DNA of 64,000 bases from Mucilaginibacter_A sp964244955 (lineage in GTDB: Bacteria > Bacteroidota > Bacteroidia > Sphingobacteriales > Sphingobacteriaceae), in assembly GCA_964244955.1 (NCBI GenBank), contig CAXTKQ010000004.1, positions 11,863 through 75,862 of the forward strand, given 5' to 3'. The notes beneath the pieces were generated by a model. That model worked only from the letters and a program-made list of their open reading frames with translations, ran no database searches and had not been told where the DNA came from. The position numbers and the translations under genes are program-made. This document shows positions 1 to 8,099 of this stretch, piece by piece. The first letter of the stretch is position 1, and every line of letters starts with the position of its first letter.

Positions 1-189
1 AAAAATTATCATTTTAAAATACCAATGCAAGTAATTTTTATTATTTTTTCAATAAAAAAAATAAAAGCCCAATCTTGTGTTGTCCGTTCTTTATCGGTTA
101 ATAATGCTGCCGCAACGGGTTTTTGCACTTGTAAAAAGCAAAAAAAACAATCAAAAAGGACAAAAAATAAAATTGTATAAGAAACAAAG

Positions 190-211
190 AAAGCGGACAC
201 AAAACCGCTTT
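190..211. terminator. Hairpin terminator downstream of the small secreted protein gene
   Basis: Stem AAAGCGG/CCGCTTT (190-196 and 205-211) with an 8-base loop. It is followed by CTTTGTTTC on the minus strand and by T-rich sequence on the plus strand. It lies about 30 bases past the stop of the minus-strand gene at 240. The rest of 1-239 is AT-rich and shows no convincing gene. Confidence 0.55.
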
Positions 212-239
212 TTTATTGATTTGCCGATTAAGATCAGGT

Positions 240-431
240 TTACTGTTTTGGGTTTTTGTTCATTTTGTAACGCATGTCCGGCTTGCCAGCTTTTGTCATT
301 GGTACTGGTTTCTGCTTAACCGATCTATTGCCTTTAAACCTTTTATCGGGCGTGCCATCTTTTTTTGTTTGTGCAAAACTGAAGGTAAAGGCCATTAAGG
401 CTACGGTCAGCAAGGTGAGGAATCTTTTCAT
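240..431 (-). CDS. Small secreted basic protein, PBCV-type basic adaptor repeats
   Basis: A 63-residue protein with an N-terminal signal peptide (about residues 1-21, ending SFAQ). The mature part is very basic and carries two copies of a short motif, K-x-G-x-P-D-x-R-[FY]-K-x-N, at about residues 22-35 and 46-59. This matches the small PBCV_basic_adap family common in Bacteroidota; its function is unknown. The ATG start at 431 places the signal peptide correctly. Its export is inferred from the signal peptide. The neighbouring ABC ATPase is on the opposite strand, so they are not co-transcribed. Confidence 0.75.
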   Translation of the reverse strand: MKRFLTLLTVALMAFTFSFAQTKKDGTPDKRFKGNRSVKQKPVPMTKAGKPDMRYKMNKNPKQ

Positions 432-515
432 GGTTTTTTTAATTTTAAAGCAAGGTAAATATTTCTTACAGGAATGTATTGCCTTGATCCAATTTAAATG
501 GCTTTCGCCGGGGCA

Positions 516-527
516 ATGCTTCTTTTA
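516..527 (+). repeat. Dispersed box ATGCTTCTTTTA (class 1)
   Basis: Exact 12-base box, followed by ACCATAAAATC-type AT-rich block. It lies in the 274-base divergent intergenic region 432-705, which holds no other recognisable element. Confidence 0.85.
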
Positions 528-705
528 CCACCATAAAATCTGTATCAAAACGAAACAGCACGTGTATCGTTACCGAACACTTTGATCTTATAATTTTTTA
601 TAACCGCTTGAAAACCAGGTTTTCCTGTTTCTGGTATTGCATTGTCTGTACTTTTGCCGGAAATAAGTTTTTCCAGAAATATTTATAAGCTGTAAACCAA
701 GAAAA

Positions 706-1365
706 ATGATCGAACTAAAACATATTTATAAATGGGTTTCTACCGGTATAAACCGTACTTTTTTATTAAAAGATATTAACCTAACCATCAACGAAGGCGA
801 ATTTGTCTCGATCATGGGGCCGTCCGGTTCCGGGAAATCAACTTTGCTGCACATTTTGGGGATGATTGACGAACCATCCGAAGGCGAATACCTGTTTATG
901 GAGCAATCGGTTTTTAAGCTGAAGGAAAAGCAGCGTTCGGCCTTGTACAAACAGCACATCGGATTTGTGTTTCAGGCTTACCATCTGATTGATGAGCTGA
1001 CGGTTTACGAAAACATCGAAACGCCACTGATTTACCAGGACATGAAATCTTCGGAACGAAAATCCATTGTAGCCGATATTTTGGACCGTTTTCAAATTGT
1101 CGGGAAAAAAGACCTGTTCCCCAACCAGCTTTCGGGCGGGCAACAGCAATTGGTGGGCATTGCGCGTGCTTTGGCCGCAAACCCAAAAGTGATTTTGGCC
1201 GATGAACCGACCGGAAACCTCAACTCGAAACAAGCCGAAGAAATTATGGAACTGTTTAAAACGCTGAACCAGCAAGGCGTAACGATTGTGCAGGTAACAC
1301 ATTCCGAAAAAAATGCGGCTTATGGTTCTCGCATTATCAATTTGCTGGATGGAAGGATTGAGTAA
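706..1365 (+). CDS. ABC transporter ATP-binding protein (LolD/MacB-type)
   Basis: A 219-residue stand-alone ATPase of the family that powers LolCDE and MacB-type transport or FtsX-like permeases. Walker A GPSGSGKST is at residues 38-46, Q-loop Q90, signature LSGGQQQ at 142-148, Walker B VILADEP at 162-168, and H-loop His199. An oddity is LSGGQQQLV where the family normally has LSGGQQQRV. No permease or membrane-fusion protein follows; the next gene is a TolC-like protein 207 bases downstream, across a placeholder N run. It could work with a permease encoded elsewhere. The ATG at 706 has an A-rich upstream sequence. Confidence 0.9.
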   Translation: MIELKHIYKWVSTGINRTFLLKDINLTINEGEFVSIMGPSGSGKSTLLHILGMIDEPSEGEYLFMEQSVFKLKEKQRSALYKQHIGFVFQAYHLIDELTVYENIETPLIYQDMKSSERKSIVADILDRFQIVGKKDLFPNQLSGGQQQLVGIARALAANPKVILADEPTGNLNSKQAEEIMELFKTLNQQGVTIVQVTHSEKNAAYGSRIINLLDGRIE

Positions 1366-1370
1366 AGCGA

Positions 1371-1567
1371 GGAGCTTTCAGCAATCAGCTATCAGCAGTC
1401 AGCTTCTTGCAAAGCGGATAACTTATCAAACATAAAATATATAAAACTATGCAAAAGCTGAAGGCTGATAGCTGACAGTTGAAAAACTAACCCAACATAA
1501 AAGTAACCACNNNNNNNNNNCCACCATGCAGAGCTGAAAGCTGATTGCCGAAAGCTGAAAGCAAACA
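1371..1567. repeat. Intergenic AGCTGA/TCAGCT simple-repeat patch
   Basis: Several degenerate copies of AGCTGAAAGCTGAT and its reverse complement lie in both orientations between the ABC ATPase and the TolC-like gene, interrupted by the N run 1511-1520. The same family recurs at 3008-3156. They look like non-coding repeat clusters able to fold into hairpins. Confidence 0.7.
1511..1520. other. Assembly gap placeholder (10 N)
   Basis: Exactly ten N, the same length as three other runs in this window. It sits in a repeat-rich intergenic patch, so the true missing length is unknown here. Confidence 0.9.
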
Positions 1568-1572
1568 CACTT

Positions 1573-3009
1573 ATGATTTCCTTAAAAAAAACCCTCCTTT
1601 GCCTATGCTTCTTTTATGCCCTAAAAATTAGTGCGCAAAGTACAGACAGCAGCCGATTGACCTTGCAGCAATGCATCGAAATTGCAAGCCGGCAAAACCT
1701 GCAGGTGCAGCAAAGCGATTTGGCCGCGCAACGTGCCAACATCAATTTGAGGCAGGCCAAAAGCAATTTGTTGCCCGCCATTTCCGGCAATGTTTTGCAG
1801 GGACTGAACCAGGGCCGCAGCATTGACCCGTTTACCAACGCCTACTTAAACCAGCAAATCAATTACACCAATTACTCGCTTGGCGGAAACATTATTTTGT
1901 TCAATGGCTTTTTGTTGTGGAACACCATCAAACAAAACCTGCTTGCTTTCGAGGCCAGCAAACTGGAGCTGCAGCAACAAAAAGACAACCTCACGCTAAA
2001 CGTGATCCTCGCTTACCTGCAAATTTTAAACAACGGTGAACTGGTTAACCAGGCCCGGAACCAGGCTTTGGTATCGCAGGCACAAATCAAACGTTCGGAA
2101 ATTTTGAATAAAGATGGCGCCATTGCACCTTATCAACTGGCGGATTTAAAAGGGCAACTGGCCAACGACAGCTTGTCCATCATCAACAACCAAAACAATT
2201 TGGAAAGCGCAAAAGTAACGCTGGCGCAGTACATGAACGTGCCTTATCAAGCCAATCAAACTTATGCGCCTTTGACGGCCGAACAATTGGCTTCTTTTGG
2301 CAACAACAATCCCGAAAGTATTTATCAGGCGGCTTTAGAGCAGTTGGGCCTGGTCAAAGCATCGGTGCTGCGAACGAAAAGTGCGGCCAAAGGCGTGAGT
2401 GCGGCGCGCGGTTATCTGTACCCAACGCTTTCTTTTAATGCCAGTGCCAATACCAATTATTCGAGCGCGGCCAGCCGTAGTATTTTTGTGGACAGTGTGC
2501 GCCAGCCAACCAATGATTATGTGAATTTGCAGAACGGTTCAAAATCCTACGTCATCACCAACCAAAGCGATTACCGGCAGGAAAAAATCAGTTACGGCAA
2601 CCAGTTCAAAAACAATTACAGTTCTTCTTTTTCGGTTGGTTTGCAGGTTCCGATTTTTGCCAACCTTGCTGCACGGAACCGGATTTCACTGGCCAAATTA
2701 GATTTAAAAAACGCCGAACTGGTGGAGCAAACCACGCGCATCCAACTGAAACAATCGGTAGAACAGGCTTTTTTTAACACCATAGCTTCTTACAGCCGTT
2801 ACCAAACTTTGCAGCACCAGGTTGTGGCTTACACCGAATCTTTTAAAGCAACCGAAGTAAAATTTAATGCCGGCGTTGGCACAAGTGTAGATTATACCGT
2901 AGCGAAAAATAAATTAGATGCTGCCAATATCAACCTCATTTCTGCGCGTTACGATTATATTTTACGGTTGAAAATATTGGATTATTATCAGGGGAAATTG
3001 AGTTGGTGA
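1573..3009 (+). CDS. TolC-family outer-membrane efflux protein
   Basis: 478 residues with a signal peptide (about residues 1-21, ending ISAQ). The start of the mature protein (LTLQQCIEIASRQNLQVQQS) is the typical first helix of outer-membrane efflux proteins. Long Gln/Asn-rich, heptad-like helical regions follow in two OEP repeats, with strand-forming segments between them (for example around NTNYSSAASRS). It would form the outer-membrane channel of a tripartite exporter. The same-strand ABC ATPase upstream suggests a shared export function, but no adaptor or permease gene is present between or after them. Confidence 0.88.
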   Translation: MISLKKTLLCLCFFYALKISAQSTDSSRLTLQQCIEIASRQNLQVQQSDLAAQRANINLRQAKSNLLPAISGNVLQGLNQGRSIDPFTNAYLNQQINYTNYSLGGNIILFNGFLLWNTIKQNLLAFEASKLELQQQKDNLTLNVILAYLQILNNGELVNQARNQALVSQAQIKRSEILNKDGAIAPYQLADLKGQLANDSLSIINNQNNLESAKVTLAQYMNVPYQANQTYAPLTAEQLASFGNNNPESIYQAALEQLGLVKASVLRTKSAAKGVSAARGYLYPTLSFNASANTNYSSAASRSIFVDSVRQPTNDYVNLQNGSKSYVITNQSDYRQEKISYGNQFKNNYSSSFSVGLQVPIFANLAARNRISLAKLDLKNAELVEQTTRIQLKQSVEQAFFNTIASYSRYQTLQHQVVAYTESFKATEVKFNAGVGTSVDYTVAKNKLDAANINLISARYDYILRLKILDYYQGKLSW

Positions 3010-3156
3010 GAAGAAGCGATCAGCTTTCGGCAATCAGCTTTCAGCCAATGAAAAGCGTTCAGGATCGAAAAAATAAAATCGGTAACAGAAAGCTGCTTAC
3101 TTTTTTTATTACTTTGCAATTGGCTGATTGCTGAAAGCTGACCGCTTACAGCATAT
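3008..3156. repeat. AGCTGA/TCAGCT simple-repeat patch
   Basis: Second cluster of the AGCTGAAAGCTGA family, in both orientations, between the TolC-like gene and the next lipoprotein gene. It resembles the patch at 1371-1567. Confidence 0.65.
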
Positions 3157-3163
3157 CCAACAA

Positions 3164-3175
3164 ATGCTGTTTTTA
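3164..3175 (+). repeat. Dispersed box ATGCTGTTTTTA (class 2)
   Basis: Exact class 2 box ending one base before the ATG of the following gene (3177), so it occupies the space where a ribosome-binding region would lie. Confidence 0.8.
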
Positions 3176-3176
3176 T

Positions 3177-4139
3177 ATGCTTCGTTTTCGCTCTTTAATG
3201 TTGGTTTTGTTTTCTGTGTGCTGCTTTTCTTGCCAGCAAAAACAAAGTGCAAGCCAGTCTTCCGCATCTCCTGCAAAACCTGAAAGTGATTCGGCTTTAA
3301 TTGCCCGGACTAAAACTTCTTTTAAAAGCGTCATCGGCATTCCCTTTACCGAAGTTTACCGCTGTTTTGAGACTGGCGTTTCTTTTAACGCCCAAGGCTT
3401 TCAGCTTAAGCCTTCCTGGAAAATCAACTTTAAAGCGGATACTTTGGTTGCTGTTTTTAGCCCGATAAAAAAGCGTTTTTATGATCTGCCTTTAAATTTA
3501 GACCATGATTCGCTTTTTACTTTTGCCGGTGCTTGGTTTAAGGCAAGGAAGATCAGCAAAGACAGTTTAAAATTTCAGGTTTTGGATGTGAACAACAAAA
3601 TCATCAACTGGAAAAATTCCAATGTTTATGTTACTTTTTATGCGGAGGAATACCTCAAAAGACAACATTTCATCGTAGAAAAACTTCGCCAAACCACAAA
3701 AAAAGACACAGCTTATATCCAGAATTTAGCGAAACAAGCCAGCCTCGACCCAAAGAAAATATTTGCCGCACAAGAACCGGTTGTGTTAAAAAGCAAAAGC
3801 CCGAATGTTGTGGTTGCCAACGCCAAACTCAAAGCCAAAGATTTGGATAATTATTACGTGCCCGAAACCTTGTTTTACCCGGAATATGAAATAACCATCA
3901 ACAAAGCTTATGCTGATTTTTACCACACTTTTGCCGTTCGTGTGGATGCGCAGGGGCAATTGCATTTTGTAGAACCGATGGAAAACATGCTGCCCGATGA
4001 ACAGGAAAACACCATCAAAGTAATGAAAGGCATTATGGACGGCTACCTGAAATTGTATTTAAACATTACGCCCGGCAAAACTTTAGGCATTCCGCACGAT
4101 AGTTTGATTTTATTGGTGGTGAGGGGAAATCAAGGTTGA
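3177..4139 (+). CDS. Putative lipoprotein of unknown function
   Basis: 320 residues. The N-terminus is a basic-hydrophobic signal with a lipobox-like end (CCFSC, Cys19), followed by a Ser/Gln/Ala-rich linker, so an outer-membrane or periplasmic lipoprotein is likely. I do not recognise the mature domain. It is a mixed alpha/beta sequence without obvious catalytic motifs; the last 90 residues contain an acidic, amphipathic segment (MENMLPDEQENTIKVMKGI). A start at the internal Met8 is also possible. The TGA stop overlaps a dispersed box (4139-4150). Confidence 0.7.
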   Translation: MLRFRSLMLVLFSVCCFSCQQKQSASQSSASPAKPESDSALIARTKTSFKSVIGIPFTEVYRCFETGVSFNAQGFQLKPSWKINFKADTLVAVFSPIKKRFYDLPLNLDHDSLFTFAGAWFKARKISKDSLKFQVLDVNNKIINWKNSNVYVTFYAEEYLKRQHFIVEKLRQTTKKDTAYIQNLAKQASLDPKKIFAAQEPVVLKSKSPNVVVANAKLKAKDLDNYYVPETLFYPEYEITINKAYADFYHTFAVRVDAQGQLHFVEPMENMLPDEQENTIKVMKGIMDGYLKLYLNITPGKTLGIPHDSLILLVVRGNQG

Positions 4140-4150
4140 TGCTTCTTTTA
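4139..4150 (+). repeat. Dispersed box ATGCTTCTTTTA with full AT-rich tail
   Basis: Class 1 box that shares the A of the preceding gene's TGA stop. It is followed by CCGGCATAAATTTGGTG, a clear example of the extended form. Confidence 0.9.
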
Positions 4151-4207
4151 CCGGCATAAATTTGGTGTGTTGGTGATGGCTTATAAGTTATAGTTTTAGC
4201 CGCAGCA

Positions 4208-5050
4208 CTACAAAAAATTCAAAATCAACTGGTTTACTTTGGCCGCTTTTTCGTGGTGCAGCCAATGCGTGGCGTCGTCAATATAAATCAATTTTCCTTT
4301 GGCACAAAGCATGTTGCTTTTGCCGGCCATTTGCGGAAGCAGGAATTTATCCTGCGTTCCCCACAAAATCAAGGTTGGAATTTGGATGCGTTTAAATGCG
4401 GGCCGACTGTATTTGTAAGCGCGGTACCAGTTGATCATCGCCCGTACCGCTCCCGGTTGCCGCCAGGCGGATTTGTATTGCATTATTTCATGTCGGGTAA
4501 ATGTATTTTGAAGTGCTGTGCCAATCATGCTCCTTTCCATCAGCTTAAAGTTGAACCAACTGATCATCCATTCGGGCAAAAATGGGATTTGGAAAAAACC
4601 GGTGTACCAACTGCGCAACATTTGCCTGGCATTGCTTTTTAAAGTTTCGCGCATAATCCTCAAGTGCGGCATGTTCAGGACGATGAGTTTCTCGATCAGT
4701 TCGGGATGCTGGCCTGCCAGTTCCCAGGCAATTGCCCCGCCCCAATCATGCCCCACTAAAATTATTTTTTGGGTAGATAACTGTTTGATTAGCTCAACCA
4801 TATCTGCAACCAGATTTTCGATGCGGTAAGTTTTTACGCCTTTTGGTTTGCTGCTGAGGTTGTAGCCGCGCTGGTCGGGCGCAACTACACGGAAACCTTT
4901 TGCCGCAAAAAACAGCAACTGCTTTTTCCAGCCCAACGAAAACTCGGGGAAACCATGCAAAAAAAGCATCACTTTTCCCTGCTGCGGGCCAGCGGTTGCT
5001 GCGTGTAAAGTAATCCCGTTTACGTTATAAAATTGGCTTGTGATTTCCAT
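4208..5050 (-). CDS. Alpha/beta hydrolase, epoxide hydrolase/dehalogenase clade
   Basis: 280 residues with the alpha/beta-hydrolase signature: oxyanion-hole motif HGFPE at residues 32-36, nucleophile elbow GHDWGG with Asp102, acid motif around WGTQDKF, and catalytic His262 in DATHW. An Asp nucleophile, rather than Ser, points to epoxide hydrolases, haloalkane dehalogenases or fluoroacetate dehalogenases; the HGFPE motif favours an epoxide hydrolase. No signal peptide, so cytoplasmic. It is flanked by inverted dispersed boxes at 5094 and 5170 on its upstream side. Substrate is not predictable from the sequence. Confidence 0.88.
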   Translation of the reverse strand: MEITSQFYNVNGITLHAATAGPQQGKVMLFLHGFPEFSLGWKKQLLFFAAKGFRVVAPDQRGYNLSSKPKGVKTYRIENLVADMVELIKQLSTQKIILVGHDWGGAIAWELAGQHPELIEKLIVLNMPHLRIMRETLKSNARQMLRSWYTGFFQIPFLPEWMISWFNFKLMERSMIGTALQNTFTRHEIMQYKSAWRQPGAVRAMINWYRAYKYSRPAFKRIQIPTLILWGTQDKFLLPQMAGKSNMLCAKGKLIYIDDATHWLHHEKAAKVNQLILNFL

Positions 5051-5093
5051 ATCAAAAACAATTTTGTTTGATATAAATACTGCAAAAACACAT

Positions 5094-5181
5094 ATGCTGT
5101 TTTTACAAGGATAAATTTTATAGTGTTAGTTAAAAACCAGGTTGGCATTTTATTTAGATTTTAGCATGATAAAAGAAGCAT
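5094..5181. repeat. Inverted pair of dispersed boxes (class 2 and class 1)
   Basis: ATGCTGTTTTTA at 5094-5105 and the reverse complement of ATGCTTCTTTTA at 5170-5181 face each other. The left box has the ATAAATTTTATAG tail and the right box has its A-rich tail inward. The pair fills the gap between the hydrolase start and the permease stop. Confidence 0.8.
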
Positions 5182-5194
5182 CGGCCTAAACCCC

Positions 5195-6607
5195 TTATTC
5201 CCCATCCAAACTTTCCACCTGCCTGTTCCTCCGCTTAAACCACCAATACATCGGTACACCGGTGAGCATTAAAACCATGCCTAATCCTGCTTCGCGCGGA
5301 CGGGTAAAAAAAGTATTGATAAACAAACCGGCACAAAACAGCACCACAATGGCAGGAACAACCGGATAGCCCCAAACTTTGTACGGCCGTTCTGCATCGG
5401 GCATCTTTTTCCGCAGGATAAAAACGCCCAAAGCCGTAGCGCCGTAATAAATAAAAACTGCAAAAACAATCATGTCCGTTAACTGGTCAAACGTGCCGGA
5501 AAGCACCAGCAAACAAGCCCATACGCCTTGAAATAGCAAAGAATTTACAGGAGCTTGTGCCTCGTTTAATTTGGCCACTTTCGAGAAAAACAAACCTTCG
5601 CGCGCCATGGCAAAGTAAGGGCGCGCGCTGGCCAAAATAGTAGCGTGGGTACAACCTAAAGTGGTTATCAAAACCAGCACCGAAATAAAAATGCCGCCGC
5701 TGTTTCCCCAAAAACTTTTAACCGCTTCGATGGCAGCAATTTGGTTGCCGGCCTGGTTAATTTTTTCAAGCGCCGCTACCGGCAATAGCGACAAATAAGT
5801 AGCGTTGACCAGCAGGTACAAAGCAATCACGATGAAAACGCCAATGGCAATCCCTTTTGGGATATTGCGCTTGGCTTCCTTCACTTCCCCACCAATAAAA
5901 CCAATGGCCGCCCAGCCCTGGTAACCCCAAAACGCCGATAACATAGCCGTAAAAACAGCACTAATGGTAACGGGAGAACTGTTTGTGGTTTGCAGGTTGA
6001 TACTTTCGGCAACGCTGGCATGGCTGCTGCCCAGCCCAAAAAAGATGATGGTAAAAATGCCGATAAAAACTAAAACGAGGATAATATTGCTCATGCCCGC
6101 ACCGGTTTTTACGCCGCGGGTATTGACCCAAGTAAGCAAAACGATCAGTAAAATAGCGGTCAGTTTTACCGACAGATTGGCAAAAGGATAAAAAATCCCG
6201 CCCAAAGTAAGCGTGGCGAGCTCCGGAAAGATTTGCTGAAAATGAAACAGGTTGTTGAGCGATTGCGCAAACACGTAAGCCAGCGAAGAAATAGCCGCCG
6301 TTTGGATCACGGTAAACAACGACCAGCCAAAAATAAAGGCAAAAAAACGGTTATAAATTTTTTTGAAGTAAGCATACTCGCCGCCTGTACCGGCCAAAAG
6401 CCCGGCAACTTCGGCATTGCTTAACGCGCCAAACAACGTAATGATGCCGCCGAGCAGCCACGCTATCAAAACCCAACCGGAAGAATGCAGTTCGGCAGCC
6501 ATTGGCGCAACCTTTTTGTAAACGCCGGAGCCAAGGATATTGGCAATGACAACAACAATAACATAACGCAGCCCTAAAGTGCGGTTGAGTTTGGAAGGTG
6601 GGTTCAT
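5195..6607 (-). CDS. APC-family amino acid permease
   Basis: 470 residues from the ATG at 6607 (a longer frame begins 9 bases upstream but MNPPSK is the natural start). The sequence has about twelve hydrophobic segments and the N-terminal motif of the amino acid-polyamine-organocation superfamily (IANILGSGVYKK, residues about 22-33), as in L-type/serine-threonine exchangers. It should be an inner-membrane secondary transporter of an amino acid. It stands alone, with no enzyme partner nearby, so the substrate cannot be assigned. Confidence 0.88.
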   Translation of the reverse strand: MNPPSKLNRTLGLRYVIVVVIANILGSGVYKKVAPMAAELHSSGWVLIAWLLGGIITLFGALSNAEVAGLLAGTGGEYAYFKKIYNRFFAFIFGWSLFTVIQTAAISSLAYVFAQSLNNLFHFQQIFPELATLTLGGIFYPFANLSVKLTAILLIVLLTWVNTRGVKTGAGMSNIILVLVFIGIFTIIFFGLGSSHASVAESINLQTTNSSPVTISAVFTAMLSAFWGYQGWAAIGFIGGEVKEAKRNIPKGIAIGVFIVIALYLLVNATYLSLLPVAALEKINQAGNQIAAIEAVKSFWGNSGGIFISVLVLITTLGCTHATILASARPYFAMAREGLFFSKVAKLNEAQAPVNSLLFQGVWACLLVLSGTFDQLTDMIVFAVFIYYGATALGVFILRKKMPDAERPYKVWGYPVVPAIVVLFCAGLFINTFFTRPREAGLGMVLMLTGVPMYWWFKRRNRQVESLDGE

Positions 6608-6728
6608 GCAAAGCAATTATTTTTACAAGCTACCAATTTTATCAGGAAAAGCAATTCAAATATTAGTTTGAACAAAAAATATTCCGGTTAATATTTAGTT
6701 TTGAGTAGATCAAAAACTTTCATTGCTG

Positions 6729-7082
6729 ATGAAAAAGCTACTCTTTTTGCTTTGGCTGCTGCCGGCCGCCTGCCTGGCACAGACCGATTCTGCCCAAGTA
6801 AAACCGCGAAATGTTTATTGCCGGATTTTTATTTCAACAGGGTTTTTCAGTTCCAAAATTTCTGTAAAGTTTAATTTTGGCCGAAACAGTTCCAGGGGCA
6901 GTTTAACCGATGCCGAAGTTGCAAAATTATCAAGGGAGTTGCAAGTAATTGATAATGAAATTGACGCGATTAATTACATGGCACTGCAAGGCTGGGAAGT
7001 GGTAACTTATACGCCGGAAACTTATCATGGAAGCTCGACCGATGATTCTACTTATTTGCTTGTAAAAAAAGTTTCACCTTAA
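6729..7082 (+). CDS. Small secreted protein of unknown function
   Basis: 117 residues from ATG 6729; a TTG two codons upstream is less likely. A signal peptide ends near CLAQ (about residue 18). The mature part has a predicted helix with acidic and hydrophobic residues (DAEVAKLSRELQVIDNEI) followed by INYMALQGWEVVTYTPE, which resembles the 'aLNelgaqGWElV' core of the small DUF4177-type family. The family match is by motif only. No neighbour suggests a role. Confidence 0.65.
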   Translation: MKKLLFLLWLLPAACLAQTDSAQVKPRNVYCRIFISTGFFSSKISVKFNFGRNSSRGSLTDAEVAKLSRELQVIDNEIDAINYMALQGWEVVTYTPETYHGSSTDDSTYLLVKKVSP

Positions 7083-7088
7083 AAACAG

Positions 7089-7100
7089 ATGCTTCTTTTA
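7089..7100 (+). repeat. Dispersed box ATGCTTCTTTTA with tail
   Basis: Class 1 box 6 bases after the previous stop, followed by TCCCTAAATTTTTGGTG, the extended form. Confidence 0.9.
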
Positions 7101-7118
7101 TCCCTAAATTTTTGGTGA

Positions 7119-7156
7119 ACCACGAACCATCAACTATAAACCATCAACCATAACCT
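7119..7156. repeat. ACCATCAACC-type simple repeat
   Basis: Degenerate copies of ACCATCAACCATAAACC. The same family is found at 25619-25678, 26094-26160 and 48025-48065. It overlaps the last codons (GYG-stop) of the gene at 7144. Confidence 0.6.
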
Positions 7157-7362
7157 TTCTTGTCCAAGTATGCGCCAATCAATTGTACATTTTCGGCAGT
7201 CAAATCTTCGCCTGCAACTTCTTCCAAACTCCAGCCGCCGCCCTCTTTCAAAATTGTGCCGATAAAAACAGTATCCTTGGTAATGCGGTAAAAATTATCT
7301 TCAACAGGAATAGCGCGGCAAATCGCATCTTTAAAAATACCCCGAATTTGAATGGCTTCCAT
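7144..7362 (-). CDS. Hypothetical small protein
   Basis: 72 residues from ATG 7362; a longer TTG-started version would begin at 7380 but covers a likely promoter. It is cytoplasmic by lack of a signal. It contains EAIQIRGIFKDAICRAIPVE and ends GAYLDKKGYG; I do not recognise a family. The C-terminus is coded by the ACCATCAACC-type repeat, and a class 2 box lies inside the gene (7263-7274). Confidence 0.5.
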   Translation of the reverse strand: MEAIQIRGIFKDAICRAIPVEDNFYRITKDTVFIGTILKEGGGWSLEEVAGEDLTAENVQLIGAYLDKKGYG

Positions 7363-7377
7363 AAGCTGCAAAGATAA

Positions 7378-7408
7378 CAAAATTATAAAGGCAGCTAAGC
7401 TTGATCAA
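7378..7408 (-). promoter_or_regulatory. Possible Bacteroidota promoter of the 7144-7362 gene
   Basis: On the minus strand, TTG (7408-7406) is followed after 20 bases by TAATTTTG (7385-7378), the TAnnTTTG -7 element. A second candidate, TATCTTTG (7376-7369), lies just downstream. The spacing is one base longer than the best sites. Confidence 0.4.
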
Positions 7409-7424
7409 CTTCAATATAAACAAA

Positions 7425-7451
7425 AAAACCTCACCAAATTGATGAAGTTTT
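7425..7451 (-). terminator. Rho-independent terminator of the Gln/Asn-rich protein gene
   Basis: On the minus strand a 9-base-pair stem (AAAACTTCA/TGAGGTTTT, one G-T pair) with a 9-base loop is followed by a run of T. It lies 20 bases past the stop at 7471. Confidence 0.65.
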
Positions 7452-7470
7452 TGTATGAAAACATGGACCA

Positions 7471-7947
7471 TTACCAGCCGCGGTAGCCGTAATCCCGACG
7501 ATCGTGGTCGCGAAAATCACAATCCCGGTATCCATAATTTCTCCTGTCCCAGCCGCGGTTGTAGCCGTAATCCCGGTCGCGGCCACGGTAATCACGGCCC
7601 CGGTAATCCCGGTCGGCATAATTGCGGTCTTGTCCGCCCTGGTTTTGATAATTCTGGCCGCCGCGGTTTGGCATGTTTTGTCCCTGATAGTTTTGGTTGC
7701 CCTGGTTTTGATAGCCCTGGCCGCTTTGGTTTTGATAGTTTTGATTATTGCCCCGGCCGCCATTGTTTTGCGCTTGCGGGTTTTGGCCGCCGTAACCACC
7801 TTGCTGCCCGGCGCCACGGTTTCCGCCTTGTGTATAAGTTCCGTTTTGTTGCTGGCGGTTTCCCCAATCTTGTGCATTTGCAATATCAGAGAAGTTTAAA
7901 ATCAAAGCAGAAAAAACAACCAGTGAAGTAACTTTGAGCGTTTTCAT
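7471..7947 (-). CDS. Secreted Gln/Asn/Gly-rich low-complexity protein
   Basis: 158 residues with a signal peptide (about 1-26, ending ANAQ). The mature part is low complexity: a first half of repeats such as NYQNQ, GQGYQNQ, GGQ, then a second half of R/D/Y/G repeats (DRDYRGRDYRGRDRD, YGYNRGWDRR). The strong composition makes the opposite strand and other frames open, but this frame has the ATG and signal peptide. No enzyme motif. Such proteins may be surface or matrix components; this is inference. The Q/N content resembles prion-like or adhesive proteins. Confidence 0.7.
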   Translation of the reverse strand: MKTLKVTSLVVFSALILNFSDIANAQDWGNRQQQNGTYTQGGNRGAGQQGGYGGQNPQAQNNGGRGNNQNYQNQSGQGYQNQGNQNYQGQNMPNRGGQNYQNQGGQDRNYADRDYRGRDYRGRDRDYGYNRGWDRRNYGYRDCDFRDHDRRDYGYRGW

Positions 7948-7999
7948 ATTTTTAGTTTTTAAAAGATTTATGATGAATAGAGCATTTACAATTGCAGTA

Positions 8000-8035
8000 G
8001 TTTAACCTAAAAATATATACTTTTTTAGGTTAAAC
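8000..8035. promoter_or_regulatory. Perfect 14-bp inverted repeat between divergent genes
   Basis: Arms GTTTAACCTAAAAA (8000-8013) and its reverse complement (8022-8035) around an 8-base AT-rich centre. It lies between divergent genes at 7947 and 8224, so it may be an operator or a hairpin in either leader. No T-run terminator follows. Confidence 0.5.
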
Positions 8036-8099
8036 CTTTTGCAAAAAATTGTTCTAAGTGGAAATTTTGCACTGCCTGGTTATGCTAAATTTTAGGTGA

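Noticed and set aside
1..239. Short open frames at 9-200 and 77-319
   Set aside because: AT-rich, no start context, no family, and they overlap the small secreted protein gene on the other strand.
1511..1520. Missing ABC permease hidden in the gap
   Set aside because: The other three 10-N gaps correspond to only 2-3 bases, so a large missing gene here is not supported, though not excluded.
1371..3156. CRISPR array from the repeat patches
   Set aside because: Repeats are short, degenerate, and both orientations are mixed, with no regular spacers or cas genes.
7504..7931. Long open frames opposite the Gln/Asn-rich gene
   Set aside because: They are composition artefacts of the repeated codons; they lack signals, family matches and plausible starts.
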